The notes beneath the pieces were generated by a model that was not told where the DNA came from, made no database searches, and saw only the letters and a list, made by a program, of their open reading frames with translations. A DNA stretch of 41,279 bases. It comes from JAQBGV01 sp032128395. GTDB lineage: Bacteria > Planctomycetota > UBA8108 > UBA1146. The translations under genes and the position numbers were made by a program. The stretch spans positions 1 through 41,279 of the forward strand of contig JAQBGV010000110.1 of NCBI GenBank assembly GCA_032128395.1, written 5' to 3'. Positions 5,718-12,800 of this stretch are shown here, piece by piece (the first letter of the stretch is position 1; every line of letters starts with the position of its first letter).

Positions 5718-7505
5718 CTACGGAAGCCGCGCCTCGGTCGATGACCGCTCGTGGACGCGGATTTCTCGCTCGACCTCACCCGAGGGGAGGTTCGCGCGGA
5801 CGTGATACGTGCCCGGGGCCAGGGTCAGACGGGCGGTGCCTCTCGGGCCGGTCCGGCGTTCACACCATTCTTCGGGGAGCGATGGCGCATCGATCGGATC
5901 GATCCGGAAGATGTGGCCGCCACTCGGTCGCCCCTCCTCTGTGAAGATCGTCACCGTCAGCTCGCCCCCCGGCGTCAGAGTGGCCGTCAATGCGGGGGGG
6001 TACTGGGACGGGACGACCTCGAAGAACCAAGGCGCCCATCCGCGCTGGACGACGACACCGTGGCCGCCGCCGATGGGCCAGAGGTAGCGATCCGGTGCGC
6101 CGGCGGGGCGGAGCGGAGTCACTTGCCCCCCTGCCTCGAGCAGGCACACCTGGGGGCGGCCGACCTCGTTCTCGGAGTCCGGGGAGAGGCTGCGTCGGAT
6201 GATCACCTCGAGCTCCGAGGCACCGTGGAAGACGTACTCCACCTCGGTGTCGCCCTCGACGGTGAAATCGCGTGCGGGTCCGAAACTCCCGTCGGGAGCC
6301 AAGGGAAAGAGCCAGCGATAGCTGCCGTGGGGGACGTCTTCGAATTCGAACTCGCCGAGTTCATCGGTGATGAAAGAGAGCGCGTGTGGACCGAAGAGGG
6401 TCCCCGCCAGCTCCGGCACCGGCCCGCCGTTCGCGCCGGTCACCCGGCCGACGAGGCGCGACGAGTGGAACTCGAGATCGAAGGTCCCCGACCCGTCGAT
6501 CGCGATCTCGGCGTTTCCGCCGGTGCCGTCTTCGGGAACTTCACGGGTCGGCGAGAACGCAAAACTGTATTCGCCAGGGGCGGGGAGGCTCACCTCGTAC
6601 CCGCCTCGATCGTCGATCACCGCGGCGGTGTTGCTGTGGTGGTCGCGCCCCCAGATCACCAGCTTGCCGCCGGTGACCGCGCGGCCGTTGTGCCTCACGG
6701 TCCCGCGGATCGGGACCGGCGGTCCGAGGGTGAATTCGACGATGCGCTCTTCGCCCATTCCGAGTTCGACCTCGGTGGAGCCGAGTCGTTGCTTCGAGGT
6801 CCGGAAGGAGAGGAGGTACTGCCCCATCGCCAGCCCGCCGATGCGGTTCTCGGGGGAGAGGAGTGCGACGCTCTGTTTCAGTTGGAGCGGAGCACCGAGT
6901 TCGACCGGCGTACGCGCTTGCCTGAGCTGCACTTCGACGACCACTCGCTCTTCTGCATCGAGTCCTGGGAGCTCCGTGCGGACCCAGATGACCGATTCGG
7001 GGGCGAGTTCGAGCTCGAGATCGGCGACCTCGATCGGGATCCCCTCGGGGGTCATGCCGCCGGAGACCGACCAGCGCGCGGGGGCGTAGCCATCGGCGCG
7101 CGCGGTCAGCTCGAAACTATCGCGCTCGGGGAATCGACAGAGGAACACGCCGGAAGAATTGGTGCGGGCGTGGTTGAGGGGGTAGACGCGGGGGTCTCGG
7201 CTCTCGGTCACGGTGACCGTCGCCTCGGCGATCCCGCGGCCGGTCAGGTGGTCGATCACCCGCCCGACTGCCTCGGTCAGCGCTCCGACGGGGGGAGGGG
7301 GATCGACCGGGCCGGTGCCGCCAGTGCCGGCGACGGGGTCGAGCCCGCCCGGAGCTTCGACCCCGCCGAGGTCGGTGATCCCCGGACCGTCGAGTCCGTT
7401 CCCGGAGTGACGGGGCCCGCTGCCCTTCTCGAGGATGAACCACAACGCACAGCCGACGAAGAGCGCGGCACCGATCAGTGCGAACTTCCAGGGTCGAGCG
7501 CGCAT
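5718..7505 (-). CDS. Membrane-anchored carboxypeptidase-regulatory-like repeat protein
   Basis: A 595-residue protein starting at ATG 7505 with GGAGG about 10 bases upstream. An N-terminal anchor, FALIGAALFVGCALWFIL (about residues 8-25), is followed by a Gly/Pro-rich linker (30-80). The exported part is a chain of beta-sandwich modules of the carboxypeptidase regulatory-like type: GRVIDHLTGRGIAEATVTV...NSSGVFLCRF (about 80-150), IRGTVRHNGRAVTGGKLVI...DDRGGYEVSLPAPGEYSF (about 260-320), and GRVTGANGGPVPELAG...DELGEFEFEDVPHGSYRW (about 345-400), with a last module at the C-terminus. No catalytic domain is visible, so a structural or binding role at the cell surface is likely. It is the third gene behind the aldehyde dehydrogenase and RidA genes (64 bases after the latter). 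That could be co-transcription without shared function. Confidence 0.8.
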   Translation of the reverse strand: MRARPWKFALIGAALFVGCALWFILEKGSGPRHSGNGLDGPGITDLGGVEAPGGLDPVAGTGGTGPVDPPPPVGALTEAVGRVIDHLTGRGIAEATVTVTESRDPRVYPLNHARTNSSGVFLCRFPERDSFELTARADGYAPARWSVSGGMTPEGIPIEVADLELELAPESVIWVRTELPGLDAEERVVVEVQLRQARTPVELGAPLQLKQSVALLSPENRIGGLAMGQYLLSFRTSKQRLGSTEVELGMGEERIVEFTLGPPVPIRGTVRHNGRAVTGGKLVIWGRDHHSNTAAVIDDRGGYEVSLPAPGEYSFAFSPTREVPEDGTGGNAEIAIDGSGTFDLEFHSSRLVGRVTGANGGPVPELAGTLFGPHALSFITDELGEFEFEDVPHGSYRWLFPLAPDGSFGPARDFTVEGDTEVEYVFHGASELEVIIRRSLSPDSENEVGRPQVCLLEAGGQVTPLRPAGAPDRYLWPIGGGHGVVVQRGWAPWFFEVVPSQYPPALTATLTPGGELTVTIFTEEGRPSGGHIFRIDPIDAPSLPEEWCERRTGPRGTARLTLAPGTYHVRANLPSGEVEREIRVHERSSTEARLP

Positions 7506-7569
7506 CGCGAGGAGCCTCCGGGTGCTTGTTCTCGATCTTGCTGACGGCGTCTCGGGACGGGACGACCGG

Positions 7570-7998
7570 TCAACGACCGCCCACGTGAGCGATCACTTTC
7601 AGTTCGACGGCGATCGGAGTCGGGAGGGCCCCTACTTCGACCGTGGTGCGGCAAGGGCGAACCTCTCCGAAGTACTCGCCGTACACTCGGTTCATCGTCG
7701 CGAAGTCCGCCGCCATGTCGGTGAGGAACACCGTGACGTCGACGACGTCCTCCCACCGCCCACCTGCATCCTCGACCACGTGGCGCACGTTTTCGAAGCA
7801 GGAGCGGCACTGCGCCTCGATATCGTAGGATACGATGCGACCCTCGGAGTCGAGTTCGACCCCGGGGATCGCCTTCCGCCCCCGCGCCCGAGGGCCGATC
7901 CCGGACAGGAACAGGAAGTCCCCGACACGCCGGGCGTGGGGGTAGGGCCCGACCGGTTCGGGGGCCCGATCGCTCATCCGTGCCTCGTCCGAGGTCAT
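7570..7998 (-). CDS. RidA-family protein, probable 2-aminomuconate deaminase
   Basis: A 142-residue YjgF/YER057c/UK114-family protein, starting at ATG 7998 with AAAGGA 8 bases upstream. Family motifs are PVGPYPHARRVGDFLFLSGIGPR near the N-terminus, ENVRHVVEDAGG and DVVDVTVFLTDMAADFATMNRVYGEYFG in the middle, and CRTTVEVGALPTPIAVELKVIA at the end. The latter two blocks resemble the 2-aminomuconate deaminases of kynurenine and 2-aminophenol pathways more than general imine deaminases. The gene follows 33 bases after an aldehyde dehydrogenase of the aminomuconate-semialdehyde type, the preceding step in that pathway, which supports the call. The reaction would be 2-aminomuconate plus water to 4-oxalocrotonate plus ammonia. 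A general RidA function remains possible. Confidence 0.82.
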   Translation of the reverse strand: MTSDEARMSDRAPEPVGPYPHARRVGDFLFLSGIGPRARGRKAIPGVELDSEGRIVSYDIEAQCRSCFENVRHVVEDAGGRWEDVVDVTVFLTDMAADFATMNRVYGEYFGEVRPCRTTVEVGALPTPIAVELKVIAHVGGR

Positions 7999-8031
7999 TT
8001 CAGTGTCCTTTCGGGACCGGGCGCTGCCGCC

Positions 8032-9501
8032 CTACACCCCCGGATCGAACCTCACGCAGATGCTCTTCGGCTCGGTGAAGAACCGCAGCGCTTCGACCCC
8101 GCCCTCGCGGCCGACTCCGCTCTGCTTCAAACCGCCGAACGGCACCCGCAAGTCCCGGAGCATCCAGCAGTTGTACCACTGGATTCCCGCCTCGAGCCCC
8201 TCCGCCACCCGGTGAGCGCGGGAGAGGTCGTTGGTCCAGACCGTCGCCGCGAGGCCGTACCGGACATCGTTCGCGATCCGAAGCGCCTCCTCTTCCCCCG
8301 AGAAGGGGATGATCGAGACCACCGGACCGAAGATCTCCTCTTGGTTCACTCGGGTCTTCGGCTCGCAGCCGGTGATCACCGTCGGGGCGTAGAACGTGCC
8401 GCCGGCGCAGCGACCCTCAAGGGTCACCCGCTCGCCGCCGCATTCGATCGTTCCACCTTCGTCGCGGGCGACCGCGACCGCGCGCGAGACCTTCTCGAGG
8501 TGCGGTTCCGATACGAGCGCACCGACGTCGGTCGACGCTTCGAGAGGATCGCCGACCCGCAACGCCCGCACTCGAGCGATGAACCGCGGCACGAACTGGT
8601 CCCAGATCCGCTCCTCGACGAGCAGTCGCGAACCGCAGAGGCAGACTTCGCCTTGGTTCGTGAACCCGGCGCGCACCGTCCCGGCGAGCGCGGCATCGAT
8701 GTCCGCGTCTTCGAACACAATGCTCGGGTTCTTCCCGCCGAGCTCGAGCGAGAGTTTCTTGAACATGGGCGCCGCCTCCCGCGCGATCACTGCGCCGGTC
8801 GCGGTACCGCCGGTGAAGCTGAGGGCGGGGACGTCGGGGTGGGAGACGAGGGCAGCCCCCGCTTCGGTACCGAGTCCACAGACGATGTTCAGGACTCCGG
8901 GGGGAAACCCGACTTCGTGACAGACCTCGCCGAGAAGGTGCCCGGTGACCGAGGTCAGTTCGGAGGGTTTTCCGACGACGGTGCATCCCGCCGCGAGTGC
9001 GGGCGCGATCTTCCAGGTGAACAGGTAGAGCGGCAGGTTCCAGGGGGAGATGCACCCCGCGATCCCGACCGGGCGGCGGAGCGTCGTGTGCCAAGCGTTC
9101 GCGGCGGGGTCCGGGGACGTGGAGCGGAAGAACTCCGATGACTCGTGGAGGATCGCCCCCGCGAAGAAGCGGAGGTTCGCCACCGCGCGCGGAATGTCGA
9201 CCGCTCGCGCGAGGGAGAGGGGCTTGCCACTGTCGCGGCTCTCCGCCTCGACGAACTCCTCGAAACGCGCCTCGATCCCGTCGGCGACCGCGTTCAGGTG
9301 GCGGCTGCGCTCGGCGACGGCGAGCCCGGACCAGCCGGGGAACGCGCGCTTGGCCGCTCCGACCGCGTCTTCGATGTCGGCGGCGTCTCCCGCGGGGATC
9401 TGGGCCCAGACTTCGCCGGTGGCCGGTTCGACCGAGTCGAGCCACCGTCCCTTGGCCGCATCCCGCGGCTCGCCGTCGATCCAGTGCTTCAGCTGTCGCA
9501 C
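8032..9501 (-). CDS. Aldehyde dehydrogenase, aminomuconate-semialdehyde type
   Basis: An NAD-dependent aldehyde dehydrogenase of 489 residues. The frame is open further upstream, but AGGAGGGAG at 9516-9508 lies 6 bases before GTG 9501, and the protein from there (RQLKHWIDGE) has standard length, so this start is chosen. Active-site residues are the oxyanion Asn in SPWN (N155), the general base in LELGGKN (E253) and the nucleophile in NQGEVCLCGSR (C287). FTGGT (near 230) is the coenzyme-binding region. WMLRDLRVPFGGLKQSGVGREGG near the C-terminus is typical of 2-aminomuconic/2-hydroxymuconic semialdehyde dehydrogenases (ALDH8-like). It is the first gene of a leftward operon with the RidA-like deaminase, suggesting aminomuconate breakdown in tryptophan/kynurenine catabolism. 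The rest of that pathway is not in the window. Confidence 0.88.
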   Translation of the reverse strand: MRQLKHWIDGEPRDAAKGRWLDSVEPATGEVWAQIPAGDAADIEDAVGAAKRAFPGWSGLAVAERSRHLNAVADGIEARFEEFVEAESRDSGKPLSLARAVDIPRAVANLRFFAGAILHESSEFFRSTSPDPAANAWHTTLRRPVGIAGCISPWNLPLYLFTWKIAPALAAGCTVVGKPSELTSVTGHLLGEVCHEVGFPPGVLNIVCGLGTEAGAALVSHPDVPALSFTGGTATGAVIAREAAPMFKKLSLELGGKNPSIVFEDADIDAALAGTVRAGFTNQGEVCLCGSRLLVEERIWDQFVPRFIARVRALRVGDPLEASTDVGALVSEPHLEKVSRAVAVARDEGGTIECGGERVTLEGRCAGGTFYAPTVITGCEPKTRVNQEEIFGPVVSIIPFSGEEEALRIANDVRYGLAATVWTNDLSRAHRVAEGLEAGIQWYNCWMLRDLRVPFGGLKQSGVGREGGVEALRFFTEPKSICVRFDPGV

Positions 9502-9832
9502 CGGTCTCTCCCTCCTCATCGGGCCGTGGACCCCGCGCATCGCCCCGAGCAGGCGAAACAGTGTAGCGGGAGCGCTCCGCGGTGAGGGACCGAAGATGGG
9601 GCAGAAGCACCCCGGTGGCGAGCCAATCCCCACGCTCACCCTGTGCCACTTTCGGCGGCGGCGGGGCGGGCCTGAGGTGACCTAGTCCCGACCGCAACCG
9701 GTACAATGGGGCGGGCCCCCGATCTGCGTTCCGCACCCGTCCTGCCCCATCCCGCCCGCGGCTCGTGGTCGACATCGATCGGGGCAGATTCCCCTCCATG
9801 GCTCGGGGGGACCCCGGACCTGGAGGTGACCG
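9502..9832. promoter_or_regulatory. Divergent intergenic region with a -10-like TACAAT
   Basis: This gene-free stretch separates the leftward aldehyde dehydrogenase operon from the rightward RHS gene. A -10-like TACAAT sits at 9702-9707 on the + strand, about 125 bases before the RHS start, but only a poor -35 (a TGACC-type hexamer) lies at a suitable distance. On the - strand TACACT (9565-9560) is a possible -10 for the dehydrogenase operon, again without a clear -35. These are weak calls from pattern only. Confidence 0.3.
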
Positions 9833-12800
9833 ATGCGTTTCCCGCCGCTCTCCGTATTCCCTCTGATCCTGGTCGTATTCTGCGTTCTCCTCGCGCGCTC
9901 CGACGCCCATGGCCAGGGGTTCACGTTCACGCGGGGAGATGTCAACGGCGACACCTCGATCGATGTCTCCGATCCGGTCCTGCTGCTGCTCGATCTGTTC
10001 GTGGCGGGGAGCACGCCGATCCCATGTGACGACGCGGCGGATGCGAACGACGACGGAAGCACGGACGTCGCGGACGTGATCGCGATCCTCGCATATTTGT
10101 TCCAGGGGGGCCCGCCGCTGCCGCTCCCCAACCTCTGCGGCATCGACCCGACCCCCGATTCTCTGACCTGCGCATCGAGCCCATCCGGGTGTCCACTCGA
10201 TCTCTCACCGTTCGAGGCGCTCTACGAGCCGCCGTCCCCTCCTCCGGCGGCGCCGTGCGGTTGCTTCTACCAAGAGGGCGGCCTGAACTCGGGCGTCCAC
10301 AAGGTGCTCCGGCACTCGGGTGAGGCGTACCATGTCGAGACCGATCTGTTCCTCGGGGGGCGCGGAATGGACTTCGCGTTCACGCGCACGTACCGCTCGC
10401 GCACCGGTCTGCCGACGGCGATGGGACACAACTGGACACACTCCTACGACATCCACATGGCGTTTCCGCAGTCTGAAGTCGTCCTGTACGACGGCCACGG
10501 TCGCATCGACCGACTCACGCAGCAGTCGGACGGCACCTACGGCGCGCCCGGCCACTTCTCGTCGGGAGAGTTCAATGCCGATGGCCGCTTCGTCCTCACC
10601 TTCGGCGATGGAGGGAGTTGGCGATTCGTCCCTACCGATCCGGTCCTCCCCGAGGCGGGGAAGATCGATCGGATCGAGGACCGTCATGGAAATGCGATGA
10701 CCTTCGCCTACGACGGCCTCGGCCGTCTGATCTTGATCACCGACACCCTCGGCCACGTTCAGGCGCTGAGCTACGACGGGTCAGGGCGCATCACATCGCT
10801 CACCGACTTCGACGGCCGGGTGGTGGCGTACCAGTACGACGGCGCGGGAAACCTGATTTCGGTGACCGGGCCTCCGGTCGTCGGAACGCCGACCGGGAAC
10901 GACTTTCCCCTCGGGAAGACCACGACCTACCTTTACTCCAGCGGCTACGCAGATGATCGACTGAACCACAACCTGCTCTCGATCACCGATCCGAAGGGGC
11001 AGTCGTGGCTCGAGCTGGAATACTCCGCTTCCACCGATCCGGCGGATCCAACCTTCGATCAGGCGGTGTCCCAGAGCGAGGCACCCGGGACTCCCGCAGG
11101 ATCCAAGATCCTCATCCACATCGAAGGCACTTCCATCGCGCCCGATCCGACCTTGAACGATGCGACCATCGTCGCGGTCGAGAACGACGGGCGGGGACTC
11201 GTCACCGAGTCGTACTTCGATGCGGAGAACCGACGGGTCGTGCTGCGGGAGTTCACCGGCTTCGCCGCCCCGCTCCTCGAGTCCACTCTTCTCACCAACC
11301 GCCCGACCGGGAAGCTCCGGCCGACCGACCCCGACTTCTTCGAGACCCGATACAGCTACGACGCCGATCATCTCGTCACCGAGGAGATCGCGCCGAACGG
11401 AACGATCAGCCAGTACCTGCGCGAGTCAGCCCTCGTGCTCGGCGGTCCCCGCGTCTCCCGGGGCAACATCAGACAGATCACCCGACTCCCCGGGACGCAT
11501 ACGCCGGTTGGGGACCAGAGCGTGCTGATCGAGACGCGCGAGTACGAGCCCGGGTTCGGTGGCTGCTGCGCGCACGACTTCGCGACGCTTCTGATCGATC
11601 CCGCCGGTCGCACGACGCACCATTCCTACGACGCGTCCGGAAATCGGATCCAGACGATCCACCCCGACGCGACGGTCGTCGAGGACTACGCGTACAACCT
11701 GTTCGGGCAGCTCGTCGCCCACGTCCTCCCCGGGGACGGCACCGGGCCGGGGCGGACGGATCTGTACGCCTACGGGACCGGCGGGAACACCCTCGGTCGC
11801 CTCGTGAGCGAGACCGTCGACGCGCTCGGCACTCTCCTCACGACCCAATTCGCCTACGACCCCCGCGGGAACATCACCGCGGTCGTCGACCCGACCGGCG
11901 CGAGCAAGATCAACGTCTACAACCAGCTCGACCAGCGGGTGCTCGAACTCTCCCCGGTGATCGATCCCGCGGCCGGGACGCGGATCGAGCGCAGCTACTA
12001 CCACGACGCGAACGACAATCTGGTGCGGACGTGCAGCGAGAACCGGAACGAAGGCGGCCTGCTCGATCCGGGAAACAGCTACATCACGACCCTCTACGAG
12101 TACGACCGCCTGAACCGCCTGATCCGCACCTGCGAGGAGTCGGGGAGCTTCGACGTGCCCATCTCCCCGCCACAGCTCGACTGCCAGGGACTCCCCGCGT
12201 CGGAGTTCGTCACCACGGAATACCAGTACGACGGGAACGGAAACCGAACCAGAACCCGGCACGGTGAGGCGACGAACGGAACGCAACCGAACAACGTCGT
12301 CGCGAGTGAGTATGACGAACGGGATCTGCCCTACCGGACCATCGCAGGCGAAGGTGGCGTGGACGCGAGCACGACCCAGTTCGACTACGACGGCAACGAG
12401 AACCTGGTGCGCCACGCCTCCGGACTCGAATCCGGGAGCCCGCGCGTCAGCGGACTGACCTACGACGCCTACGATCGGCTCCTCTCGCGCACCGACCCGA
12501 TGGGCAATGTCACGACCTTCGAGTACGACGCGTCGGGGAACCTCGTCCACGAGCAGACCGACGGTGAGCTCACCGATCTCTCGGGCGACCTCGCAAATGT
12601 TCTTCTCCAGGAATCGCGCATCTTCGTCGGAGATCTGAGCCGCCCCAGCGGCGGGCAGTTCACACACTTCGATCCGGTGACTCGAGCCCCGCTCTCTGAT
12701 GGCTTTTCGAGTTGGGGGTGCGGATACGCGCCGACCTCGCGGATCACTTCGCTCACCGATGACGATGGCGCGTCGACCACGTACGAGTACGATTCGCTAG

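Noticed and set aside
5751..7544. A 597-codon + strand frame opposite the carboxypeptidase-regulatory-like gene
   Set aside because: No motif and biased composition; the - strand product has a membrane anchor, a ribosome site and clear repeats.
7435..9141. A 568-codon + strand frame opposite the RidA and aldehyde dehydrogenase genes
   Set aside because: Shadow of two well-recognised - strand enzymes.
9502..9639. Longer aldehyde dehydrogenase start at 9639
   Set aside because: The extra 46 residues are not family-like, and AGGAGGGAG points to GTG 9501.
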